Source: an uncultured Pseudomonadales bacterium
GTDB taxonomy: Bacteria; Pseudomonadota; Gammaproteobacteria; Pseudomonadales; Azotimanducaceae
Length of the DNA stretch: 64,000 nucleotides
Reading direction: 5' to 3'
Assembly: GCA_958296405.1 (NCBI GenBank)
Contig: OY282519.1
Coordinates: 2,216,132 to 2,280,131 of the forward strand
Both the position numbers and the translations under genes were made by a program. The notes under the pieces are model-generated. The model saw nothing but the letters and a program-made list of their open reading frames with translations. It was not told the origin of the DNA and searched no databases. Below, piece after piece: positions 24,674 through 32,333 of the stretch. The stretch's first letter is position 1. Every line of letters starts with the position of its first letter.

Positions 24674-26347
24674 CTACCCGCAGGTGGCTGGATTGCGCAA
24701 CACGCGGCCCGCCCGCGCGCCCGTGAGCTCGTCGTCGCGCAGGATCACGTCGCCGTTGCACACGGTGGCGAGATAACCCTTGGCTTTCTGAATGAGCCGC
24801 GGCGCGCCGCCGGGGAAATCATGCACCAATTGCGGCTGCCGCTCCGCCACGCGGTCCACGTCGATGACGTTCACGTCCGCGCGCTTGCCCACTTCCAGTG
24901 CCCCGCGGTCGTTGAGCCCCAGAATGCGGGCTTGGGCGCTGGTGAGCTTGCGCACGGCTTCGGCGAGGCTGAAGTGGCCCTTGTCGCGGTGCCAGTGGGA
25001 GAGCATGAAGCTCGTCCAGCCGGAATCCATGATCTGGCTGACATGGGCGCCGGCGTCGCCGATGCCCGGCAACACCCAGTCTTCCTCCAGGAACTTGCTC
25101 ACGGCCTCCAAGTCGTGGTTGAAGAAGCGCACGTGGAAAAGGGCCAAGCCGTCGCTGCGGTCCATGTAGCGCAGCCATGTCTCCACGGGTTGTTCCCCGG
25201 CCTGCGCCGCGAGGCTTGCGAGGCTCTGTTCCGGCCCGCGCGTGTAGGCCGGCCGGTCTTCATCGCCTAGCCAGAAGTATTGCTTGGCGCCTTCGGCAAT
25301 CTGCGGGTTGTCCCGGGTTTCCTCGATGAGCTTGCGCCGCACCTCGGCATCGCGGATGGCGGCCAAGCGGGCGTCGAAACCCAGCTCGCGGAGTTCGCGC
25401 CACGCCGGCGTGGGGAACAGAATGTCCGTCTTCAAGCCGGAGAGGAAGCCGCCGCTGCGCGGCAGGGTGAGGCCGGCCACGTCGATGCCCTCCGCTTGCA
25501 TGGCGGCGATGGCGCCGTCGTAGCGCGTGCGGCCATCTTCCGCAGGGATGAGGGGGGCGCTGAACAGGAGGCGGGTGCCGGCATTGCGCGCCTGTTCGGC
25601 GATGAGCGCCATCTCGGCGTCGATCTTCGAGTAATTCAGCACGAACTGCAGGATGCCGCCGCCTTGGCCCACGGCCTTCGCAATCGCCGCCAACTCGTCG
25701 CTCTTGGCGAAGGTGCCCGGAATGGAGCGTCCGTCCGGCAGCACATGCCCAGGCAGGCGGTTCGACGAGAACCCGACGGCGCCGTCGCGCACGGAGGCGC
25801 CGGCCAACTCGGCGATGCGGCGGATTTCGTCCTCGGTGGGATCTTCCTCGATGGCGCGTTCGCCCATCACGTAGAAGCGCGAGGCGCAGTGGCCGACCAA
25901 CCCGATCACGTTGATGGCGGGGTTCAGCTTCTCCACCGCGTTCAAGTATTCGCCGTAGGACACCCAGTCCCAGGAGAGACCATTCAAGATGGCGTCCTTG
26001 GGAATGTCTTCCACGGTTTCCATCATGCCGGCGAGGAACTCGCGGTCTGCCGGTTTGCAGGGCGCGAAGGTGACGCCGCAGTTGCCGAACAGCGCCGTGG
26101 TGACGCCGTGCCAAGACACCGGCGTCAACAGCGGATCCCAACCCGCCTGGGCGTCGAAGTGGGTGTGCAGGTCCACGAAGCCGGGGGTGATGGCCGCGCC
26201 GTTGGCGGCGATCTCTTCGCGCCCTTTGCCGGGCGCCGCGCCCACCGCGGCGATGCGGTCGCCATCGACGGCTACGTCGCCGTGAAACGGTTCGTTGCCG
26301 AGGCCATCGACGATGAGGCCGTCGCGAATGACAAGATCGTGAGCCAT
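24674..26347 (-). CDS. N-acyl-D-amino-acid deacylase-like amidohydrolase
   Basis: The 557-residue protein starts at ATG 26347. Metal-site landmarks: ITPGFVDLHTHFDAQAGWDP (HxH), FGNCGVTFAPC (the bridging Cys typical of D-aminoacylases), and the C-terminal DAGAHVSQIMD with the catalytic Asp. These enzymes hydrolyse N-acyl-D-amino acids or related amides with zinc. The length is longer than classic D-aminoacylase (about 480) but normal for the amidohydrolase-3 group. No signal peptide is present, so it acts in the cytoplasm. It is followed by a symporter that could supply substrate. Confidence 0.87.
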   Translation of the reverse strand: MAHDLVIRDGLIVDGLGNEPFHGDVAVDGDRIAAVGAAPGKGREEIAANGAAITPGFVDLHTHFDAQAGWDPLLTPVSWHGVTTALFGNCGVTFAPCKPADREFLAGMMETVEDIPKDAILNGLSWDWVSYGEYLNAVEKLNPAINVIGLVGHCASRFYVMGERAIEEDPTEDEIRRIAELAGASVRDGAVGFSSNRLPGHVLPDGRSIPGTFAKSDELAAIAKAVGQGGGILQFVLNYSKIDAEMALIAEQARNAGTRLLFSAPLIPAEDGRTRYDGAIAAMQAEGIDVAGLTLPRSGGFLSGLKTDILFPTPAWRELRELGFDARLAAIRDAEVRRKLIEETRDNPQIAEGAKQYFWLGDEDRPAYTRGPEQSLASLAAQAGEQPVETWLRYMDRSDGLALFHVRFFNHDLEAVSKFLEEDWVLPGIGDAGAHVSQIMDSGWTSFMLSHWHRDKGHFSLAEAVRKLTSAQARILGLNDRGALEVGKRADVNVIDVDRVAERQPQLVHDFPGGAPRLIQKAKGYLATVCNGDVILRDDELTGARAGRVLRNPATCG

Positions 26348-26458
26348 GGGTGTTCCCCTCCGGTGAAGCGATTGCTCGACTGCGGGCGATGATGCCACTT
26401 CTATAAGGCTCGCGCAGGGGCTGGGCCGGGCGAGGTGGCGTGCGCGCCCGCGCGTGGC

Positions 26459-27259
26459 CTACAGCGCGTCTGTCAGCTTGCGCAGCCCTGCGCCTAAGTC
26501 CGCCAGTGCGGAGCGCAGGATGAAGCGATCCCAGCCGATGCAGAAATCCCGCACACCGAGATCGATGTAGCGTTGCGCCTGCTCAACGGCGCCGATCTCG
26601 ATGCGCGGACGAATGTCATGCTCCAGAGACTTCTTGATGACCAGCTCCTCGAACGGCCGAATGTCCGGCGTGGCCATGAGCCGGGGCGTGCCGCGTGAGA
26701 AGCTGAAATCCGCGGGGCCCCATTGCGTCATGTCCACGCCGCGCGCTTTGGCGCGCTCCAGCACGGCGTCGATGTGCTCCACCGTGACGTCCTTCTCCAC
26801 CATGATGGCGAACACGGCGCCGCGCAGATCGTCGAGATAACGCTCGGTGTCGTAGGCCGCCAACGCCGGGCGGCGCAGCTTCACGCCCATGAAGCCGCCG
26901 CTTTCCGGCGTGTCGGGCGCGATGGAGCGGTGGCAGGCATCGACATCTTCCGGCGTGCGCACGTCCGTGAACAGCACCGCCTTGAAGCCGGCGCCCAACG
27001 CCGCCTGCGCCCAGAACGCTTGGCTCGCCTGATCCGGCTTGATCATCAGCGGCAAGCCGCCGCCGCACTGCGCCGCCCGCGCCATGTGGTAGAGCAGGCT
27101 CATGTCGAACGTGGCGTATTCGGCGACGAACTCGGCGTAATCGAAGAGGCCGGAATCGCCCACCATCTCGGCGACGTCCGGGTCCGCGAACATGATGTGG
27201 GTGCCGACTGTCGGCTCGTCGCGGTCGAGCTTCTCGCGCAGCGTGTTGGGCGCAATCAT
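26459..27259 (-). CDS. HpcH/HpaI-family aldolase (intact copy)
   Basis: The 266-residue protein starts at ATG 27259 (MIAPNTLREKLDRDEPTVGT). The barrel enzyme family cleaves or forms 2-oxo-acid aldols with a divalent metal. Visible pieces are THIMFADPDVAEMVGDSG, QAALGAGFKAVLFTDVRTPE, SGGFMGVKLRRPALAAYDTERYL, FAIMVEKDVTVEHIDAVL and a C-terminal GVRDFCIGWDRFIL. Its first 148 codons and promoter are duplicated 4 kb away at 30811-31325. The start-proximal region is directly followed by the IS element, so the present promoter is short, about 90 bp before the target duplication. Confidence 0.85.
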   Translation of the reverse strand: MIAPNTLREKLDRDEPTVGTHIMFADPDVAEMVGDSGLFDYAEFVAEYATFDMSLLYHMARAAQCGGGLPLMIKPDQASQAFWAQAALGAGFKAVLFTDVRTPEDVDACHRSIAPDTPESGGFMGVKLRRPALAAYDTERYLDDLRGAVFAIMVEKDVTVEHIDAVLERAKARGVDMTQWGPADFSFSRGTPRLMATPDIRPFEELVIKKSLEHDIRPRIEIGAVEQAQRYIDLGVRDFCIGWDRFILRSALADLGAGLRKLTDAL

Positions 27260-27358
27260 TAGGCGTTGTCTCTGGTGGGGGCAGCGTGACCATACCGCGC
27301 ACGGCGCAAACCGCAAGGGCGGCAACGGCGGGTTGGGGCGGTGCCATCCAGAAGGCGC

Positions 27359-27373
27359 TGAGCCCGTTCAGTG
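27359..27373 (+). repeat. 15-bp target-site duplication, left copy
   Basis: TGAGCCCGTTCAGTG directly precedes the left terminal repeat and is repeated without mismatch at 28960-28974 after the right end. A perfect copy on each side marks the exact element borders and a fairly recent insertion. Confidence 0.92.
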
Positions 27374-28959
27374 TGTCAGCGCAAAGCAGTAATGTCCCCT
27401 TTCTGCAATTCTAAAGTGTCCCCTTTTGACGACTTCTCCGGGGTGGGAATTGAAGTTCGAAGGGATGATGACGATGGCGGAGGCGGACAGGGCGTTGGTG
27501 GTGCAGGCGGTGTTGGAGAGGCGGCTGAAGCAGCGTGAGGCGGCGGAGCGCCTGGGCCTGAGCGTGAGGCAGGTGAAGCGCCTGGCGAAGCGGCTCCGGG
27601 AACGCGGCGTGGCGGGAGTGGCGTCGGGTCGCCGCGGCAAGCGCCCGAACAACGCGCTGGCCGCGGAGGTTCGGCAGGCGGCGACGTCGCTGGTTCGCGC
27701 GCGCTACGCGGACTTCGGGCCGACGTTCGCGGCGGAGAAGCTGTCGGAGGAGCACGGCCTGTCGCTGTCGCGCGAGACGCTGAGGAAGTGGATGGCGGAG
27801 GACGGCCTGTGGCGCCCGAAGCGGCGGCGGGAGGCGCGCGTCCACCAGAGCCGTCCGCGCCGGGCGCGGGTCGGGGAGCTGGTGCAGGTCGACGGTTCGC
27901 CGCACGACTGGTTCGAAGGGCGGGGGCCGCGCTGCGCGCTGATCGTGTTCATCGACGACGCGACGAGCCGGCTGCTGGCGCTGCGGTTCTTCAGGTCGGA
28001 GACGACGCAGGCGTACATGGAGACCTTGCGGAACCATCTGGCGGAGCACGGCCGGCCGGTGGCGCTCTACTCGGACCGCCACAGCGTGTTCCGCGTGAAC
28101 CGCAAGGACGGCGAGGACGCGCTGACGCAGTTCACGCGGGCGCTCAAGACCTTGGACATCGAGCCGATCCACGCCAGCACGCCGCAGGCGAAGGGGCGGG
28201 TGGAGCGGGCGAACCTGACGCTGCAGGACCGGCTCGTCAAGGAGATGCGGCTGCGGGGGATCGACGGCATGGAGGCGGCGAACAGCTATCTGCCGGAGTT
28301 CATGGCGGACTTCAACCGGCGCTTCGCGGCGCCGCCGCGGGACGCGGTGGACGCGCATCGCCCGGTGCTGCACGACGCCGAGGAGTTGTCGCTGATCCTC
28401 TGCGAGCAGGCGACGCGGAAGCTGTCGAAGAACCTGACGTTCAAGTTCGAGCGGCGCGAGTTCCAGCTGGTCGGGGAAGGCAAGGGCCGCCGGCTCCGCG
28501 GCGCGGCGGTGACGGTGTGCAAGGGCTTCGACGGCGCGGCGTCGGTGCTGCTGAAGGGGCGCAGGCTGGCGTTCCGGGTGCTGGCGGAAGGCGAGGCGGC
28601 GGTCGCGGTCGCTGGCGAGAAGGACGTCCGGGACCGGGTGGACGAGGCGAAGGCGGCGCAGGCCGCGCGCCCGGACTGGAAGCCGGCGCCGGACCATCCG
28701 TGGCGCCGGCCGTTCAAGCCGGCGCGCGCCGCGGCATGAGGGCCGCGCCGGGCCGGGGACGGCGCGTCCGAAGCGGCGCCGCGTTTGCCACCGTCTTCCC
28801 ACCGCCGCTCTTTTGGGTGGGGGGACCGCGCCCGTGGAAAGACCGTGGAAAACGCTGCTCGGACGGGCTCGGCGGCTCGGCCGTTCAGGGGCTGCGTCGC
28901 CGGCAAAAGGGGACATCTCTGCTTTGCACAAAAAGGGACATCTCTGCTTTGCGTTGACA
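27374..28959 (+). mobile_element. insertion sequence of IS1202/ISNCY type, 1586 bp, intact
   Basis: The element is bounded by imperfect 25-bp terminal inverted repeats (27374-27398 and 28935-28959, 22 matches; outer end TGTCA then CGCAAAGCAG). It carries one transposase gene and is flanked by a perfect 15-bp duplication. The right end holds two copies of the motif GGACATCTCTGCTTTGC in tandem (around 28905-28926 and 28936-28953). The left end has a second partial motif (GTGTCCCCTTTT). Subterminal repeats like these usually bind transposase. Confidence 0.9.
27465..28739 (+). CDS. DDE transposase of the IS1202/ISNCY type
   Basis: The 424-residue protein starts at ATG 27465 after AAGGG. An N-terminal helix-turn-helix (QREAAERLGLSVRQVKRLAK) precedes an integrase-like catalytic core. 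Its acidic residues are the Asp in LVQVDGSPHDWFEGRGP, the Asp of ALYSDRHSVFRVN and the Glu of QAKGRVERANLTLQ. VFIDDATSRLLALRFF also matches this transposase family. A C-terminal beta-rich domain follows. The frame is intact and codon use is extremely GC-rich, so the element is probably active. Confidence 0.88.
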   Translation: MMTMAEADRALVVQAVLERRLKQREAAERLGLSVRQVKRLAKRLRERGVAGVASGRRGKRPNNALAAEVRQAATSLVRARYADFGPTFAAEKLSEEHGLSLSRETLRKWMAEDGLWRPKRRREARVHQSRPRRARVGELVQVDGSPHDWFEGRGPRCALIVFIDDATSRLLALRFFRSETTQAYMETLRNHLAEHGRPVALYSDRHSVFRVNRKDGEDALTQFTRALKTLDIEPIHASTPQAKGRVERANLTLQDRLVKEMRLRGIDGMEAANSYLPEFMADFNRRFAAPPRDAVDAHRPVLHDAEELSLILCEQATRKLSKNLTFKFERREFQLVGEGKGRRLRGAAVTVCKGFDGAASVLLKGRRLAFRVLAEGEAAVAVAGEKDVRDRVDEAKAAQAARPDWKPAPDHPWRRPFKPARAAA

Positions 28960-28974
28960 TGAGCCCGTTCAGTG
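28960..28974 (+). repeat. 15-bp target-site duplication, right copy
   Basis: This is an exact copy of 27359-27373 immediately outside the right terminal repeat. Confidence 0.92.
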
Positions 28975-29004
28975 TTGGCGGGAGGCAAGCAGTTGTGCTA
29001 GGTT
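28975..29004 (+). promoter_or_regulatory. candidate promoter of the ATPase gene
   Basis: TTGGCG (28975-28980) and TAGGTT (28999-29004) are 18 bases apart, just outside the IS, in the only gap before the ATPase gene. Matches to consensus are modest. Confidence 0.25.
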
Positions 29005-29138
29005 CCGATCTGCTGTCCGTTCCAGCAGCAGGTGCCGGTCGGATGTGCAGCGCCCAAATGGGCGCAGGGTGAGCAGGCGTGCTCCGGGAAGGCATGACAC
29101 GTTTGTGTTGCTTGGCTAGGAAAGTGCCGGGGGGCGGC

Positions 29139-30701
29139 ATGTCGCTGATCGCAAGCCAACTTAGAGATGTGTGGGACGCCCTTAGGGCGAGCCGTGCCGA
29201 GCGGGACTATTATTTGGAAGAGGTCCGCATCAAGAAGCTGCGCGGCATCAAGGACCTCAGAGTTCCGTTCACCTACCCCGTCTCTGTGCTAGCGGGCCCC
29301 AACGGCTGCGGAAAGTCCACCGTCCTCCTTGCTTGTGCCACTGCCTATCGCGTACCTAATCGAGGGCCTAGAGAGTTCGTCCCTAGCACTCTATTTCCAA
29401 ACTTCACGGACCGGCTTCAGGGGGAGCTTTCGGACCCCGCAGACCGGACGGAACTTGCGTTCGGCTATTTGCATGATGGCGAACGGTTGTCCATGGCTTG
29501 GCGACGAGGAAAGTCTTGGACCCGCAGCTATATGGGGCGTAAAGGGGGCCGGCAGCCGAAGAGGGAACTGTATCTTCGAACTCTAGCCAATCTCACCAGC
29601 CCTTCCGAAGTTCGCGGCGTCCTGCAGATAATGCGCAAACAATACAAATCCGCCCGTCTCACCACCGATCTGCTCGTATTCGCGCATCGCATCTTGAAAC
29701 ACAGATACAATGACGTTTCGATCATCAGCGCAGAAACACGCGATATCCTGTTCGCCGAAGCGGAGGGGCCCGATGACGTTCGCTACTCGGAGTTCCATAT
29801 GTCGTCGGGCGAACGCACCATCTTGCGTATCTCCAAGGACATTGCGGGTCTCCACAACGCCCTCATCCTCATCGATGAGGTGGATACTGGATTGCACCCC
29901 TACACCCAACAACAAGTCATGTTGGAGTTGCAGCGAATTGCTCTGCAGCAGCAGTTGCAGATCGTGGTGGCATCGCATAGCCCTGTGGTCTTGGACAGCG
30001 TTCCCCCAGAGGGCAGGAAGTTCTTGGATCGTGATGAGACTACCACCGACGTGAAGTTAATGCCCGCATACAGGGACATCTTTCAGAAGTCTCTCTATGG
30101 CCAGTCCCGAGAGAAGCTCTCGATACTTTGCGAGGACGAAGTGGCGGAGGGGATGATTCTCGGTATGCTTGATGTGTTGCAACCCAAGCTAGGGCTCCGC
30201 CACGAGGACTTTGTGATTGGCAGGAACACCGGGCGAACAGAATTCCCCTCGCATATTCACATGCTTGGCAAATTTGGGAAACTGGGGGACTTCATTTTTG
30301 TTCTTGATGGTGATGCAAGCGACATGACGCCTAAGGTCCGACAAGCCGCCAGAGAGTACGATCATATCGTCGAGCCGCTATTCCTACCGGGGGGTGAGTC
30401 TCCAGAGCACTGGATTTGGCAACGGCTGGGACAGGATGTCGAAGTCTTCGCTAGCCTGTTGGGGCTGTCCGTCGCCGAGATGAAACGCCTGATGCAAGAG
30501 GTCAAACAGACCATGGAAGGTGCTGTTCGCGGGCGGGATGCCGCCAAGGGGAGGTTTGAGGCATTTGCGGCGGAGGTAAGAAGGTCGTGCGCGGACCTTG
30601 GGCGCATTGTCGGGAGGCACGATGCGGAAACCAATCATGAGGGCGCGACGGAGTTACTCATGAAGCTGGAGGAACAAATCAGCACTTGGCGAAGAATCTG
30701 A
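29139..30701 (+). CDS. AAA ATPase with C-terminal Toprim-like domain (OLD-family-like nuclease)
   Basis: The protein has 520 residues from ATG 29139; upstream ATGs at 29094 and 29079-frame starts are alternatives. The ABC/RecF-type ATPase parts are all present: Walker A GPNGCGKST, signature SSGERTILRISKDIAGL, Walker B ALILIDEVDTGLHP, and the switch His in VVASHSPVVLD. The C-terminal part reads as a Toprim-type site with an acidic LCEDEVAEGM and a DxD in FVLDGDASD. Lone OLD nucleases and PARIS-type ATPases are phage-defence proteins. No UvrD-like (Gabija GajB) partner is present. Base composition is visibly less GC-rich than neighbours, and the gene lies between an IS and a broken duplicate, all indicating acquisition. 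Confidence 0.85.
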   Translation: MSLIASQLRDVWDALRASRAERDYYLEEVRIKKLRGIKDLRVPFTYPVSVLAGPNGCGKSTVLLACATAYRVPNRGPREFVPSTLFPNFTDRLQGELSDPADRTELAFGYLHDGERLSMAWRRGKSWTRSYMGRKGGRQPKRELYLRTLANLTSPSEVRGVLQIMRKQYKSARLTTDLLVFAHRILKHRYNDVSIISAETRDILFAEAEGPDDVRYSEFHMSSGERTILRISKDIAGLHNALILIDEVDTGLHPYTQQQVMLELQRIALQQQLQIVVASHSPVVLDSVPPEGRKFLDRDETTTDVKLMPAYRDIFQKSLYGQSREKLSILCEDEVAEGMILGMLDVLQPKLGLRHEDFVIGRNTGRTEFPSHIHMLGKFGKLGDFIFVLDGDASDMTPKVRQAAREYDHIVEPLFLPGGESPEHWIWQRLGQDVEVFASLLGLSVAEMKRLMQEVKQTMEGAVRGRDAAKGRFEAFAAEVRRSCADLGRIVGRHDAETNHEGATELLMKLEEQISTWRRI

Positions 30702-31244
30702 AGCAGTCGGTCTGAATGTCTTGAGTAGCTCGGAAGACTGATCGTCACCACCAGTCGCGATTGCGTCAACAAAGGCGACGTAGCTGCTCCGGAAAGAGCT
30801 TGCTCCCTTCGTCTCGTCGAGATAGCGCTCGGTGTCGTAGGCTGCCAACGCCGGGCGGCGCAGCTTCACGCCCATGAAGCCGCCGCTTTCCGGCGTGTCG
30901 GGCGCGATGGCGCGGTGGCAGGCATCGACGTCTTCCGGCGTGCGCACGTCCGTGAACAGCACCGCCTTGAAGCCGGCGCCCAACGCCGCCTGCGCCCAGA
31001 ACGCTTGGCTCGCCTGATCCGGCTTGATCATCAGCGGCAAGCCGCCGCCGCACTGCGCCGCCCGCGCCATGTGGTAGAGCAGGCTCATGTCGAACGTGGC
31101 GTATTCGGCCACGAACTCGGCGTAATCGAAGAGGCCGGAATCGCCCACCATCTCGGCGACGTCCGGGTCCGCGAACATGATGTGGGTGCCGATGGTCGGC
31201 TCGTCGCGGTCGAGCTTCTCGCGCAGCGTGTTGGGCGCAATCAT
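30654..31244 (-). pseudogene. truncated second copy of the HpcH/HpaI-family aldolase gene
   Basis: From ATG 31244 the first 140-odd codons are almost identical to the intact aldolase gene at 26459-27259, differing at a few residues (TIGTH for TVGTH, RAIAP for RSIAP). Homology stops at DTERYLDE (about 30811), after which the frame runs into unrelated sequence overlapping the 3' end of the ATPase gene. Half of the barrel, including the C-terminal catalytic loops, is missing, so the product cannot be a functional aldolase. Confidence 0.9.
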
Positions 31245-31325
31245 GAGGCGTTGTCTCGGGCGGGGGCAGCGTGACCATACCGCGCAGGGCGTAACCCGCA
31301 AGGGCGACAACGGTGGTGACTGGTG
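30811..31325 (-). repeat. about 515-bp direct repeat of the aldolase 5' end and promoter
   Basis: This segment matches 26821-27347 (start region and about 85 bp of upstream sequence) in the same orientation with very few differences. The two copies bracket the IS and the ATPase gene, as expected if the intervening DNA entered by recombination or integration through this sequence. Confidence 0.88.
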
Positions 31326-31367
31326 CCGTGCGTACCCGCTCAGGGGCTATCCGCTTTGTTTTGGGGG

Positions 31368-31392
31368 TTGACGGGGGGGGGGGGGGTACTCT
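31368..31392 (+). promoter_or_regulatory. putative promoter with G14 tract between -35 and -10
   Basis: TTGACG (31368-31373) is followed by an uninterrupted run of 14 G (31373-31386) and then TACTCT (31387-31392). The spacer is 13 bases, shorter than the 16-18 optimum. Slippage in the run would change spacing and therefore promoter strength, as known for porA and opc in Neisseria meningitidis. It lies about 36 bp before the lipoprotein start. The tract length could also reflect sequencing or assembly error. Confidence 0.5.
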
Positions 31393-31428
31393 CGCCGTCA
31401 GCTTTTGGGGAGACGGAAGGGGATCACT

Positions 31429-32217
31429 GTGAGAGCCGCCAATTTCAAGGCCGCGGCGCGCATCGCGCTGGCAATTGCTGTCGGAGCGCTTGTCGTGGGA
31501 TGCATGATGCCAGCGCCAACTGGCCCGGTGACGCCACGCACCATGCCGAGGTTCGACTACCAGCCGGAAGAGGCGACTCCGGCGTCCACGAACATCACCT
31601 TCGCCGTCGTCGGCAGCGGTTTCGAGACTCCTGTTCCGCTGTTCGAGCGGTTTTCGAGCAACATGGCGGGAGACTTTGTCGAGATCCTCACGGCGCGGGG
31701 CTTTCGAATTCGCGGCCCCTTCCTCACATACGACGAGATGACGTTCCCAGACAAGGAGGGCAGCAATCTCGTGCTGTCCGCTAGGGTCAATTTCGACTGC
31801 GACGCGACCGGGCTCGAACCCGTCGCCGAGGGGTCGTTGCTGGGCGCGCTGGGCGCGCTCACTGGATCGCCCCGGTCTGCTGAAGCGACGAGGTATCGAC
31901 TGGCAGGCACGGTGAGGGTGGATGGCCGCGTCACGCTGGTCGTCGCCGAGAGCCTCACGAACGAAAAGATGTGGACGAAAAGCGTGAACATCGAGCCCAT
32001 CAGCGTCTAGCTGGAAGGAACGCACGTCTACGCCTCGATGCCGTCGGACCTGTCCGGCGTGCTGGCCAACGAGGATCAGTTCTTCAACGACTTAGGCAAG
32101 GAACTGGACGGCCAGTACCAAGAGATCATGCGACGCACCTTCGCGTATCTGGACCCGAAGGAGATGGCCATCGTGGACCGGCAAGCGGACAGCCTGCGGG
32201 AGAAGAAGGTCTACTAG
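31429..32217 (+). pseudogene. HpaA/NLBH-like outer-membrane lipoprotein interrupted by an amber codon
   Basis: From GTG 31429 (GGAAGGGG upstream) the protein has a lipoprotein signal ending LVVGC. Next is a domain resembling the neuraminyllactose-binding hemagglutinin family (MAGDFVEILTARGFRIRGPF, YDEMTFPDKEGSNLVLSA). TAG at 32008-32010 stops it after 193 residues. The same frame continues without another stop for 68 codons (LEGTHVYASMPSDLSG to LREKKVY), a stretch expected of the family's C-terminus. A single C-to-T change from CAG would explain the break. Full length would be about 262 residues. The G14 tract lies just upstream. Confidence 0.78.
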
Positions 32218-32333
32218 GGTGGGCGTGAAGGCTGCGCGTGGCGTCGTTGGTCTCCCAATGGAAGCCAACCACCGAGCCGAAAACGAAGCCAGCCGATTGG
32301 GCCGGCCAAGCGCCGGACTCTGCTAGAAGGCCA

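Noticed and set aside
28954-28959. TTGACA at the very right end of the IS as an outward-facing -35 element driving the ATPase gene
   Set aside because: No acceptable -10 sequence lies 16-18 bases downstream; the pair TTGGCG/TAGGTT outside the IS fits better.
27411-28988. Long open frame antisense to the transposase
   Set aside because: It is an Arg/Pro/His-rich shadow of a very GC-rich coding strand with no domain or ribosome site.
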